This document shows, in pieces, positions 1-6,790 of a stretch of 15,093 nt of DNA. Under the pieces are notes generated by a model. That model did not search any database. It worked only from the letters and a program-made list of their open reading frames with translations, and was not told the DNA's origin. The stretch is from Gammaproteobacteria bacterium (GTDB lineage Bacteria; Pseudomonadota; Gammaproteobacteria; Chromatiales; Chromatiaceae). The position numbers and the translations under genes were made by a program. Position 1 is the stretch's first letter. The number at the start of each line of letters is the position of its first letter. The stretch covers positions 1-15,093 of the forward strand of contig JADWMH010000027.1 of assembly GCA_015767355.1 (NCBI GenBank). The letters run 5' to 3'.

Positions 1-163
1 GCGGCGCCTTGATGAGGTTGTTGTCACCCAGAAATTGCATGCGATGGCGCATGCGGGCATCGCCGGTGTCGATCCAGGATCCGGCGTCCCAGTAGTCGGC
101 TTCTGCAATGGTGGTGGTGGAGACAAGCAGGATGGTCAGAAGTTGTGTGATTCGCCTTGACAT
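1..163 (-). CDS. Secreted protein, probable capsule assembly Wzi-family, N-terminal fragment
   Basis: Partial gene: only the first 54 codons lie in the window and the reading frame is open at the left edge. The N-terminus is a clear signal peptide (basic MSRR, hydrophobic stretch LLTILLVSTTTIA, likely cleavage after AEA near residue 22). The mature start contains WIDTGDARMRHRMQFL followed by LIKAP, which resembles from memory the opening W-x-x-x-GD-x-x-(L/M)R-x-x-(L/M)-x-x-L of Wzi-type outer-membrane beta-barrel proteins, where inner-membrane export is followed by barrel insertion and capsule attachment. The ATG at 161-163 has an AAGGG ribosome site nine bases upstream and its own promoter (208-236), so it is a separate transcription unit from the HPr gene. 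The family call rests on one short motif; another exported protein with an S-layer-homology-like opening is possible. Confidence 0.5.
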   Translation of the reverse strand, partial: MSRRITQLLTILLVSTTTIAEADYWDAGSWIDTGDARMRHRMQFLGDNNLIKAP

Positions 164-207
164 TGGCTGATACCCTTAGACTGATAAAAAATTATAATTT
201 GCATGTA

Positions 208-236
208 ATTATAAACAGATATGGCGTTTTATTCAA
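208..236 (-). promoter_or_regulatory. Sigma70-type promoter for the Wzi-like gene
   Basis: On the minus strand, TTGAAT (231-236) and a perfect TATAAT (208-213) are separated by exactly 17 bases. The predicted start of transcription, near 201, leaves a leader of about 37 bases before the ATG at 163. A second TATAAT lies closer to the gene, in the AT-rich 180-200 segment, without a good -35. The promoter sits just downstream of the HPr stop codon and so separates the two genes. Confidence 0.6.
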
Positions 237-261
237 TGCATGCATGAAAATTCAGCGGTTG

Positions 262-531
262 TTATTCCGCTTCACAAAATCGGTCGTTGATGAGGGCTTC
301 GAGGGCATCCAGCGCCGCCATATCATCAACCCCCTGTGCCTGAAGCGTAATCACGCTCTCTTTACCGGCAGCCAGCATCATAACCCCCATAATGCTTTTG
401 CCGTTGACGCGCTGGCCCTCTTTTTCAATATGTATTTCGCTTTGATAGCCGCTTGCTGTCGCCACGAGCTTGGCGGCGGCCCGGGCATGCAGGCCAAGTT
501 TATTGATGATGGTGATCTGTTTTTCAATCAT
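262..531 (-). CDS. ptsH: HPr family phosphocarrier protein
   Basis: HPr accepts phosphate from Enzyme I on a histidine and passes it to EIIA proteins in the cytoplasm. The 89-residue length is typical. The active-site motif LGLHARAA places the phospho-histidine at residue 15, and NGKSIMGVMML places the regulatory serine at residue 46, the position phosphorylated by HPr kinase where that enzyme exists. The ATG at 529-531 was chosen because the family begins with four or five residues before the first strand; longer in-frame extensions upstream are just the EIIA gene in another frame. It overlaps the end of the EIIA gene by eight bases, implying translational coupling in a rapZ-EIIA-HPr operon. 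No sugar permease or Enzyme I gene is adjacent, so a regulatory (nitrogen-type, NPr-like) role is more likely than sugar uptake; that is inference from context. Confidence 0.93.
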   Translation of the reverse strand: MIEKQITIINKLGLHARAAAKLVATASGYQSEIHIEKEGQRVNGKSIMGVMMLAAGKESVITLQAQGVDDMAALDALEALINDRFCEAE

Positions 532-928
532 GGCGTATCTCTGACTCGATGATGCTTTTTCTTCCACCAGCGACAGCGGCGTCAGCGACAGCGTGGTGGG
601 ATTGACCGCAGTAATTGATAGCACGCAGCAGCATTGGCAGGTTGAGGCCATAGACGAGGCTGCTGTTGAAAGAGATGGAGTGAAGCTGCTCGGCGATATT
701 TCCCGGTGTTGAACCTTTGCAATCACTGAGAATAACGACTCCCTCATGCTGATCCAGTTGTTTGAGCAGCAGCAGGCCTTTGTCAACGATGATCTCCTGC
801 GCGGCAGTGGGTAGAATATCAAGGACTTTCAGGAAATCCGGTGATGCGCCGAGAATGTGCGACGCCACCTGCAGCAACGCATTGCCCAGCGGGGCGTGTG
901 TCACTACAAGAAGACCGCTGTTGCTCAT
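524..928 (-). CDS. PTS EIIA component, mannose/fructose (EIIA-Man) family
   Basis: A 134-residue stand-alone EIIA domain of the mannose class, a cytoplasmic phosphoacceptor downstream of HPr. The start SNSGLLVVTHAPLG matches the family's first strand and puts the phospho-histidine at residue 11. The later segment SDCKGSTPGNIA matches the family's G-(S/A)-(S/T)-P-x-N-x-A loop next to the active site, although DCKG replaces the usual DLFG. The ATG at 926-928 is preceded by GGAGAG, which lies over the rapZ stop codon; the gap to rapZ is only three bases. There are no IIB, IIC or IID partners nearby, so the protein probably acts as a regulatory or signalling relay rather than in transport. Genes of this type are commonly found beside rapZ and HPr in proteobacteria. 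Annotators sometimes name it manX or ptsL; I leave the symbol blank. Confidence 0.9.
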   Translation of the reverse strand: MSNSGLLVVTHAPLGNALLQVASHILGASPDFLKVLDILPTAAQEIIVDKGLLLLKQLDQHEGVVILSDCKGSTPGNIAEQLHSISFNSSLVYGLNLPMLLRAINYCGQSHHAVADAAVAGGRKSIIESEIRHD

Positions 929-931
929 CGA

Positions 932-1789
932 TTACTCTCCAAGTTCACGATGCTGGATCACCGGGTTATAACCCAGCTTTTTCAGCTGATCGCCAATCAC
1001 TTCAACAAGGTAGACCGAGCGGTGCTGGCCGCCGGTGCAGCCGATAGCTATCGTCAAATAGGCGCGCCCCTCTTCCTGAAAGCTCGGTATCCAGGAGCGC
1101 AGAAGATCGGTGATTTTTTGCTGCAGCTCCCTGGCGTGGTTATTTGATGAGAGAAAGCTCTGAACTGCAGGGTCTTTGCCCGTCAGCGTGCGCAGCTCGG
1201 TATTCCAGTAGGGATTTGGCAGAAATCGGGCGTCAAATACAAGAGCGGCATCCTGCGGGAGACCATACTTGAAACCGAATGATTGCAGATGGATCTGCAT
1301 CTCAGCGGAGTCATCGGCAATTTTCAGGCTGATCATGCGTCTGAGTTCATGCAGGTTCAGGCGGGTTGTATCAAGCAGGACGTCTGCAGCTTCACGCACC
1401 GGTTGAAGTCTGGTGTGCTCCTCGATGATCGCCTCACTGAGTGAGTGATGCCCTTTTGTCAGAGGGTGGCGACGGCGGGTTTCACTGAAGCGTTGCAGCA
1501 GCACACGCTGATCTGCTTCCAAAAAGAGGATTGTGCACGATATCCCGTTTACCCGCAGTTCTTCGATCTTTTCCGGAAGCGTACGAAGATTTTCAGAAGT
1601 GGTGCGTGCATCAATCCCGATAGCAATATCCTGCTGATAAATCTCGCTGTCAGCCAGCAGTTCCGTGACTACTGTTTGCAGCAATGGTATTGGCAGATTG
1701 TCGATGCAGTAGAGACCAGCATCTTCAAGTGCATGTAGTGCGACGGTTTTTCCCGACCCTGAAAGTCCGGATACGATGATGAGTTTCAT
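932..1789 (-). CDS. rapZ: RNase adapter protein RapZ (P-loop nucleotide-binding)
   Basis: At 285 residues this is a full-length RapZ/YvcJ-family protein. The N-terminal kinase-like domain opens with MKLIIVSGLSGSGKT (Walker A, GLSGSGKT at residues 8-15) and contains the family segment DNLPIPLL and a GIDART strand. The C-terminal domain carries IGCTGGQHRSV (residues 249-259), the strongest signature of the family. In enterobacteria RapZ binds GlmZ/GlmY sRNAs, presents GlmZ to RNase E and responds to glucosamine-6-phosphate, thereby controlling amino-sugar and envelope precursor synthesis; whether the same circuit exists here cannot be seen. The gene leads a compact block with EIIA and HPr (three-base gap, then eight-base overlap), the classic linkage with the regulatory PTS. 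Unusually, hprK, ptsN and rpoN are not upstream; a heme A synthase is. Confidence 0.95.
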   Translation of the reverse strand: MKLIIVSGLSGSGKTVALHALEDAGLYCIDNLPIPLLQTVVTELLADSEIYQQDIAIGIDARTTSENLRTLPEKIEELRVNGISCTILFLEADQRVLLQRFSETRRRHPLTKGHHSLSEAIIEEHTRLQPVREAADVLLDTTRLNLHELRRMISLKIADDSAEMQIHLQSFGFKYGLPQDAALVFDARFLPNPYWNTELRTLTGKDPAVQSFLSSNNHARELQQKITDLLRSWIPSFQEEGRAYLTIAIGCTGGQHRSVYLVEVIGDQLKKLGYNPVIQHRELGE

Positions 1790-1918
1790 CTCTAAGCCCG
1801 AGTCATTAGTGAGAGTCTTTCCGGCTGCAATGAACGCAATCTACGCGTGATCCAGCGCATGTTTTTTTAGTGGCAGTGAAAGTATATGCCAAGTGCCATG
1901 CAACAACAATTTGAATGA
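1790..1918. other. Spacer between heme A synthase and rapZ, possible rapZ promoter
   Basis: This 129-base gap holds no gene. On the minus strand a TATACT (1881-1886) has a poor TTGTTG (1904-1909) 17 bases upstream, and an alternative TTGGCA-17-TAAAAA overlaps it. Either could give rapZ-EIIA-HPr its own start site. Neither is strong. There is no clear hairpin plus T-run, so read-through from the heme A synthase gene is also possible. Confidence 0.3.
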
Positions 1919-2884
1919 TCAATGCGTGTATATACTGACCTTGCTGCGCCTGATGAGATGGTGCAGATAGACCAGTGATAACAGCAGCAGCACCGCTCCG
2001 GCAGTGTGCGCAATTGCGACTGGCAAGGGAAGCAGTAACAGGATATTGGCGATCCCCAGCTGCATCTGCAGTATCAGGATAAAAGCCAGCCATAGACCTG
2101 CGCTTCGATAGACGGCTGCATTTTTTCGTGTTGCCATCAAAGAGAGAAAGAGAATATAAGCAGCGGTTATTACAGCGCCATACCTGTGTGCCAGGTGTAT
2201 GCTGATACTCTGCGGGTTGCTCAACTGGCTGCTCTGATAGTTGATGTTTTCCTGGCTGAGGAGTTGATAGATTCCGGAAAAATCAAATGCATGCAGCCAC
2301 TGCTGCTGGCAGGTCGGCACATCAGGGCATGCCAGGGATACATAGTTGCTGCTGGTGAATGCCCCAAGCAGGATTTGCACACAAACCAGGATAAAAGCAA
2401 TAATGGTCCAGGGTTTGAGATTGATCCCGGGAAGGCGTTCGCTATAGATGGCGCCTGTTGAAGCTGCGTTCAGGTATACCGACCATAGCAGCGACAGGAT
2501 CAGCATTGCAGTCAACAGGTGAAGTGTGACAACAACCGGATGGAGCAGCATGCTGATGCTCAGGTAGCCAAGCCACCCCTGGAATAGCGTAAGCAACAGA
2601 GCCAGGCGTAGTTGCGAGGAGTATCTGGGGCCACTTTTCATGCGCTCCGCAATGATGACAAGCGACACCATGAACAGGCTGAACACAATTGCCAGATAGC
2701 GGTGAATCATCGCACTCCACGCCTGGACATTGGTGTCAGCCGGAAACAGCCGGCCATCGCAGCCTGGAAAGTCCGGGCAGGCAAGGCCGGCATCGCTCAG
2801 CCGCAGATAGGATCCCAGGAGGATTAATACAAATGCCAGCAGGGAGGCTGTAAAGAGCAGGCGTGTGAACCAAATTTGGGGCAT
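1919..2884 (-). CDS. ctaA: Heme A synthase (CtaA/Cox15 family)
   Basis: A 321-residue polytopic membrane protein that oxidises the methyl group of heme O to the formyl of heme A, the cofactor of aa3-type cytochrome oxidases. Eight hydrophobic helices are visible, in two halves of four. Each half begins with an extracytoplasmic cysteine pair: CPDFPGC (C36, C42) and CPDVPTC (C186, C192). The four expected heme-ligand histidines are present: H61 in IHRYLA, H122 in TLHLLTA, H233 in LAHRYGA and H293 in IAHTAGA. The start ATG gives MPQIWFTRLL just before the first helix. No ctaB/cyoE or oxidase subunit gene lies beside it; glnE is upstream and rapZ downstream, so the gene is detached from the usual cox cluster. 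Its presence implies an aa3-type terminal oxidase elsewhere in the genome. Confidence 0.92.
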   Translation of the reverse strand: MPQIWFTRLLFTASLLAFVLILLGSYLRLSDAGLACPDFPGCDGRLFPADTNVQAWSAMIHRYLAIVFSLFMVSLVIIAERMKSGPRYSSQLRLALLLTLFQGWLGYLSISMLLHPVVVTLHLLTAMLILSLLWSVYLNAASTGAIYSERLPGINLKPWTIIAFILVCVQILLGAFTSSNYVSLACPDVPTCQQQWLHAFDFSGIYQLLSQENINYQSSQLSNPQSISIHLAHRYGAVITAAYILFLSLMATRKNAAVYRSAGLWLAFILILQMQLGIANILLLLPLPVAIAHTAGAVLLLLSLVYLHHLIRRSKVSIYTH

Positions 2885-3016
2885 TTATGTATCCTGACAT
2901 TCAATCAGAGCGGTTGCAGTATGATAAACGAGGCGGTGGATCTTTGCAGAAATAGAGAGTGATGAATTATTGTTGACACTCTGGCAACAAACAATTCAGT
3001 CCTCAGTCCTCAGTCC
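2885..3016. other. Spacer between glnE and heme A synthase
   Basis: No gene is seen in this 132-base gap. It contains a short inverted repeat, TTGTTG and CAACAA around a nine-base loop near 2970-2990, too weak to call a terminator, and the heptamer repeat that runs into the glnE stop codon. A TATCAT on the minus strand near 2920 could be a -10 for ctaA, but its -35 is poor. Confidence 0.3.
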
Positions 3017-3021
3017 TCAGT
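3001..3021 (-). repeat. Three tandem heptamers at the glnE stop codon
   Basis: The plus strand reads CCTCAGT three times without interruption (minus strand ACTGAGG). The glnE TGA stop at 3017-3019 lies inside the repeat, and a degenerate fourth copy (ATTCAGT) adjoins at 2994-3000. Each unit contains TGA, and in successive copies it falls into different frames, so the repeat supplies stop codons in all three minus-strand frames. Confidence 0.85.
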
Positions 3022-5827
3022 CATCCGCACCCATTACTGTCCGCCATGCCTCAATAACAAAGTTGCGCTCCACGCTCAGTTCTTCCGCAGTAATGAGCCC
3101 CGGTTTCTCCTGAAGTGAGAGGCGGTGATGCGCCGCACGAAACACACGGTAGATATCAGTCAGGCGTTCCCTCCAATCAGGTGAGATCAATCCCTCCTCT
3201 TCCAGGGATTTCAGCAAGCGAATATTGTCGCTGAATTCGCTCAGTGCGGGATGACTGTTCGCTTCGCGTAGAATCAGATATTGCACCATGAACTCGATGT
3301 CGGTGATGCCGCCTTTACCCTGTTTCAGGTCGAAAACCTCGCTGTTGCTCTTGTCGAGCGAATCCTGCATCTTTGATCGCATTGTTATCACTTCACTGCG
3401 CAGAGACTCATCCTCACGCTGTTTGCAGATCACCTGCCGGCGGATCGCTTGAAATGCGGAGATCACCGCCTGGTCGCCGCTTACAGCACGGCTACGCACC
3501 AGCGCCTGGTGCTCCCAAATCCAGGCCTGCCCGTGCTGGTAGGATTCAAAAGCCTTAAGGCTGCTCACCAGTAGACCTGAGGCGCCATTGGGACGCAGCC
3601 GCATATCAATTTCATACGCTCTGCCGGAAGGGGTGGTCGCGGTCAGAAGATGGATCAGACGCTGCGCCATGCGCGCATAATAGTTTTCTGCTGCAATAGA
3701 TTTCTCACCACCAGTCATGCTGTTTATTGCTGCATTGTGCAAAAACAGCAGATCCAGGTCCGAGCCATATCCAAGCTCGGTGCCGCCAAGCTTCCCATAG
3801 CCGACAATTGCGAATCCCATAGCGTCAGCAGTTGTTTCCGGTGGAGAGCCATGTCGTGCGCTGAGATCCCGCCAGGTGATTTTCAGTGCTGCGTCGAGCG
3901 TCACTTCGGCTATCTCGGAGAGATAATCGCTGACCACCATCAGTGGGATAATATTGGAGATATCTGCTGCAGCAACACGCAAACGGTTTGTGGCTACGAA
4001 ATGGCGCAGCATTTCCATCTCCTGCTCCAGATCACCCTCGACTCGTTGCAGCATGCTGCTGAGCTCATCGGACAGCGCACTGCGGCTCAGCGGCTGATAG
4101 AGGAGCCGGTGATCGATGAGTTGATCAAGCAGCAGAGGCTGGCGCACGATCCACTGCATGAACCATGGGCTGGCGCTGAGCAGGCGGGTCAATTGCTCCA
4201 GCGAACCCCGGTTTTCACTGAGCAGTTCGAGATAGGTGGTGCGGCGCGCAATGGCCACGATCACTGCACTGAGACGCTCCAGTGTCTCCTCGGGGTTGTC
4301 GCGTTTCGCTGTCAATTCCAGCAGACGTGGCATCAGGGTGTCGAGTAACTGGAGACCCCGTACTCCGGCTCTCTGCAGCGAATGATTCCTGTGCAGATCC
4401 TGTATCAGTTTTATGGCTCTTTCACTCTCCCTGAAGCCAGCTTCAATAAGTTGCTGCTGTTGTTGCTCCGGGTTGTTCCATACTGCTTCCAGCGGGGAGA
4501 GTTGTTGTTCCTTATCATTGAAGAGTTGCTCGAAATGATGCTGTACACTGGCGCGATGGAGTGTCAGTTTAGTCGTGAAGCTCTCTGCTGTTGCAAAGCC
4601 CATGGTGAGCGCAATGCGTTCAAGTCCCTCTTCATTTTCCGGCAACTGATGGCTTTGTTCATCGCGCCACGCCTGGATGCGGTTTTCGACAAGGCGCAGA
4701 AAACGATAGGCATCGATGAGTTCGCTGACAGTCGTTTGAGGAAGAATGCGCTTGTGAGCCAGGATGGCAAGCACCTCCTGGATCGGGGCAATCTGCAGTT
4801 CACTCTCCCGCCCGCCCCGTATCAACTGAAATGCTTGTCCAAGAAATTCGATCTCCCGAATGCCTCCGGGACCGAGCTTGATGTTATCGCGCATCCCCTT
4901 GCGCTGCATGTCGTCATTGATGAGCTGCTTGAGTTTGCGCAGCGAATCAATAGCGCCGTAGTCGAGATAGCGGCGATAGACAAAGGGGTGCAGCATCTTC
5001 AATAATGAAGCTCCGGCCTGCATGTCACCGGCTACAATGCGCGCCTTGATCATAGCGTAGCGCTCCCACTCCCTGGCCTGCGACTGGTAGTAGTTCTCCA
5101 TGAAGTCGAAGTTGGTCGCCAGTGGGCCGGACTGGCCAAATGGGCGCAGGCGTGTATCAACCCGAAATACAAAGCCGTCAACAGTGCGCGAGTTGAGCGC
5201 ACTGGTCAGTTTCCGGCACAGGCGTGTGAAAAACTCATCGTTGGAGAGTGCGCGCCTGCCGTCCGTCTCTCCTGCAGAGGGGAAGCAGTAGACCAGGTCG
5301 ATGTCAGACGAGAGGTTGAGTTCGCGCGCGCCGAGCTTCCCCACGCCGATTACGACGAGCTGCTGGGCCTTGCCGTCTGCATCACGCGGTGTCCCGAGGC
5401 TCTGCAGCTGCTGCTGATAGAGATAGTGCAGTGCGAGCTGAATAGATGCGTCAGCCAGAGCGCTCAGGGATTCAAGGGTTTCATCCAGATCGGCGTTTTG
5501 TGTCAGATCGCGCCAGATGATGCGCACCATCTGCTGCTGGCGAAACAGACGCAGCTGACGCTGCAGATGCTCTTCGCTGCCAACTTCTGCAAGACGCTCT
5601 TTGAGCAATGCGGCGAACTCGCCTGGCAGTGGCGGTTGCTGAAGTGCTTCGCTTTCAAACAGCGGGAGCATGCGTTCAGGATCTGCCTCAAAGTGATGAA
5701 GCACATATTTGCTTGAGCTCAGTACAATTCGTACCTGTCGAGCGATCTCCGCATCTTGTGTAAATGTTTCATCAACTTTTTGTGACCATTTTTGCAGTAG
5801 ATTGTTTATGCGTTGAGTCGTTGACAT
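3017..5827 (-). CDS. glnE: Bifunctional glutamine synthetase adenylyltransferase/adenylyl-removing enzyme
   Basis: GlnE attaches and removes AMP on glutamine synthetase in response to PII and glutamine, setting nitrogen assimilation. The protein has 936 residues, the usual length. Two nucleotidyltransferase domains are visible: the N-terminal adenylyl-removase with GVGKLGARELNLSSDIDL (about 161-178, metal-binding D175 and D177), and the C-terminal adenylyltransferase with GYGKLGGTELGYGSDLDL (about 675-692). Further conserved blocks include DTRLRPFGQSGPL, GPGGIREIEF, DMRLRPNGASGLL and GKGGITDIEFMVQ. A helical linker joins the halves. The ATG at 5825-5827 is supported by a promoter 24 bases upstream, although no good Shine-Dalgarno sequence is present. 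The downstream neighbour is heme A synthase. All catalytic motifs appear intact. Confidence 0.97.
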   Translation of the reverse strand: MSTTQRINNLLQKWSQKVDETFTQDAEIARQVRIVLSSSKYVLHHFEADPERMLPLFESEALQQPPLPGEFAALLKERLAEVGSEEHLQRQLRLFRQQQMVRIIWRDLTQNADLDETLESLSALADASIQLALHYLYQQQLQSLGTPRDADGKAQQLVVIGVGKLGARELNLSSDIDLVYCFPSAGETDGRRALSNDEFFTRLCRKLTSALNSRTVDGFVFRVDTRLRPFGQSGPLATNFDFMENYYQSQAREWERYAMIKARIVAGDMQAGASLLKMLHPFVYRRYLDYGAIDSLRKLKQLINDDMQRKGMRDNIKLGPGGIREIEFLGQAFQLIRGGRESELQIAPIQEVLAILAHKRILPQTTVSELIDAYRFLRLVENRIQAWRDEQSHQLPENEEGLERIALTMGFATAESFTTKLTLHRASVQHHFEQLFNDKEQQLSPLEAVWNNPEQQQQQLIEAGFRESERAIKLIQDLHRNHSLQRAGVRGLQLLDTLMPRLLELTAKRDNPEETLERLSAVIVAIARRTTYLELLSENRGSLEQLTRLLSASPWFMQWIVRQPLLLDQLIDHRLLYQPLSRSALSDELSSMLQRVEGDLEQEMEMLRHFVATNRLRVAAADISNIIPLMVVSDYLSEIAEVTLDAALKITWRDLSARHGSPPETTADAMGFAIVGYGKLGGTELGYGSDLDLLFLHNAAINSMTGGEKSIAAENYYARMAQRLIHLLTATTPSGRAYEIDMRLRPNGASGLLVSSLKAFESYQHGQAWIWEHQALVRSRAVSGDQAVISAFQAIRRQVICKQREDESLRSEVITMRSKMQDSLDKSNSEVFDLKQGKGGITDIEFMVQYLILREANSHPALSEFSDNIRLLKSLEEEGLISPDWRERLTDIYRVFRAAHHRLSLQEKPGLITAEELSVERNFVIEAWRTVMGADD

Positions 5828-5850
5828 AGGATGTGTAATGCGTTCTTTTC

Positions 5851-5879
5851 AGTATATTGCGATTGTCCTGCTCTGTCGA
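5851..5879 (-). promoter_or_regulatory. Sigma70-type promoter for glnE
   Basis: On the minus strand TCGACA (5874-5879) and TATACT (5851-5856) are separated by 17 bases, matching ten of twelve consensus positions. Transcription would start near 5844, leaving a leader of only about 17 bases. The leader has no recognisable Shine-Dalgarno sequence, so initiation may be weak, fitting an enzyme needed in small amounts. Confidence 0.55.
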
Positions 5880-5944
5880 ACGATGCGTTTCGTTCATAGC
5901 AATTCTCAATGCGACATTTGAGTATCGACATCTTAAAAGATTTC

Positions 5945-6014
5945 TACCACGAAGCACACGAAGACCACGAAAAATCAACTGGATTGAAAAATATCTTCGT
6001 GCTCTTCGTAGTGA
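5945..6014. repeat. ACCACGAAG-type inverted repeat, copy 1
   Basis: The left arm, from 5945, has CACGAAG-like units (ACCACGAAG, CACACGAAG, ACCACGAA), and the right arm (about 5993-6014) is the imperfect inverse (CTTCGTGCTCTTCGTAGTGA), with an AT-rich centre. A clearly related element lies at 6557-6628 on the other side of rpsT. Repeats of this look are dispersed in many environmental bacterial genomes and produce spurious small ORFs. It occupies most of the 303-base gap between glnE and rpsT; the rest of that gap is the glnE promoter and the rpsT terminator. Confidence 0.75.
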
Positions 6015-6053
6015 GTCTCTCTATACTTTAGAATTACTGTTTCGCTCAAATGC

Positions 6054-6090
6054 AAAAAGCCCGCTTCCAATAGATTGGAAGCGGGCTTTT
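6054..6090 (-). terminator. Rho-independent terminator of rpsT
   Basis: A perfect 16-bp stem (6055-6070 with 6075-6090, arms AAAAGCCCGCTTCCAA and its inverse) encloses a four-base loop. On the minus strand the stem ends in a run of five Ts. It lies about 40 bases beyond the rpsT stop codon. The flanking A and T runs make it potentially bidirectional, so it could also stop antisense transcripts. Confidence 0.9.
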
Positions 6091-6130
6091 ATTAGACGTG
6101 TAATCAATTTCAGGCCTGGACCTGATGCTG

Positions 6131-6391
6131 TTACATGGCGCTAATTTGTGTGTTCAGGCGTGATTTGTGGCGCGCTGCCTTGTTGGCATGGATCAATCCC
6201 TTGCCTGCAGAACGGTCAATCACCGGTATAGCTGCAGTGTATGCAGCTTGTGCCGCCTCTTTGTCGCCAGCATCGATGGCGTTAACAACCTTTTTCAGGT
6301 GGGTGCGCATCATGCTGCGTTGTGATGCATTGCGACCGTGGGCCTTCTCTGCCTGACGAACACGTTTGCGGGCTTGTGTTGAGTTAGCCAC
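6131..6391 (-). CDS. rpsT: 30S ribosomal protein S20
   Basis: An 86-residue, lysine/arginine-rich, helical protein that binds 16S rRNA early in 30S assembly. The N-terminus MANSTQARKRVRQAEKAHGRN, the central MMRTHLKKVVNAID and the tail IHANKAARHKSRL are the S20 signature. The start codon is GTG (6389-6391), eight bases after AGGAGA, a near-perfect ribosome site. In E. coli rpsT starts with the rare TTG, which is tied to autogenous translational control by S20; a non-ATG start here is consistent with the same logic, though that is inference. The gene stands alone, with its own promoter and a strong terminator, and is flanked on both sides by related inverted repeats. Confidence 0.97.
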   Translation of the reverse strand: MANSTQARKRVRQAEKAHGRNASQRSMMRTHLKKVVNAIDAGDKEAAQAAYTAAIPVIDRSAGKGLIHANKAARHKSRLNTQISAM

Positions 6392-6444
6392 TTTTATCTC
6401 CTGAGATCTTCTGGATGCCGGTTAAGGCTAAATAAAGAGGCGGG

Positions 6445-6473
6445 ATTGTCCGCTTTTTATGGCTGCTTGTCAA
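6445..6473 (-). promoter_or_regulatory. Promoter of rpsT with GC-rich discriminator
   Basis: On the minus strand a perfect TTGACA (6468-6473) and GACAAT (6445-6450) are separated by 17 bases. The bases after the -10 are CCCGCC, a GC-rich discriminator of the kind seen at stringently controlled ribosomal promoters. The start site would be near 6438, leaving a leader of about 47 bases. Confidence 0.7.
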
Positions 6474-6556
6474 TGCCTGAAATGTAATTTTATTCAATAT
6501 AAATATATCTTGAATTCCCCTAAGGAGTTGTCCAAAAACCAGGCGCATCACTGTTT

Positions 6557-6628
6557 TTACCACGAAGCGCACGAAGGCCGCGAAGAGAGTCCTGATTATC
6601 TTCGTGTTCTTTGTCTTCTTCGTAGTGA
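6557..6628. repeat. ACCACGAAG-type inverted repeat, copy 2
   Basis: The left arm from about 6557 reads TACCACGAAGCGCACGAAGG and continues CCGCGAAG; the right arm (6599-6628) is its imperfect inverse, ending CTTCTTCGTAGTGA. It shares the arm sequence of copy 1 at 5945-6014 but has a different centre and a longer right arm. Together with the rpsT promoter it fills most of the 399-base gap between rpsT and ybgC. Short ORFs across it are artefacts. Confidence 0.75.
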
Positions 6629-6727
6629 ATTTTCGATTCCTGCCGGAATATAAAATAAGCATCAGGATGTTTCGTTAAGTCATGATAAAGTGTAGCGAAA
6701 GCTCTCCTATCTTGTTCATTTACAGTA

Positions 6728-6733
6728 TATAAT
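6728..6733 (+). promoter_or_regulatory. Candidate -10 element for the ybgC-tol-pal operon
   Basis: A perfect TATAAT lies 63 bases before the ybgC start. No convincing -35 stands 16-18 bases upstream (the best hexamer is TCCTAT at 17), so an activator or weak promoter is implied. The leader that follows contains a nested inverted repeat: CGATGG at 6735-6740 with CCATCG at 6775-6780, and inside it CTGTG at 6746-6750 with CACAG at 6762-6766. Confidence 0.4.
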
Positions 6734-6790
6734 GCGATGGTTTTTCTGTGCAGATGCCCGTCACAGGCTCCTGGCCATCGTCATGAGGTA

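Noticed and set aside
157..552. Plus-strand ORF of 131 codons across the HPr region
   Set aside because: It is antisense to the HPr and EIIA genes, which have clear active-site motifs, and has no ribosome site.
1875..1905. Sigma54-like TGGCAC near the rapZ upstream region
   Set aside because: The GG and GC elements are not ten bases apart as a -24/-12 promoter requires.
3001..3021. Short CRISPR-like array
   Set aside because: The heptamers are contiguous with no spacers and no cas genes are present.
3373..5716. Several plus-strand ORFs up to 232 codons within glnE
   Set aside because: glnE on the minus strand carries all expected motifs over its full length; these are antisense shadows with no ribosome sites or recognisable domains.
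5772..6662. Small ORFs overlapping the ACCACGAAG repeats on both strands
   Set aside because: Their translations follow the repeat arms (FTTKKTKNTK, FVRFVVK type), a known artefact of such repeats, and they lack ribosome sites.
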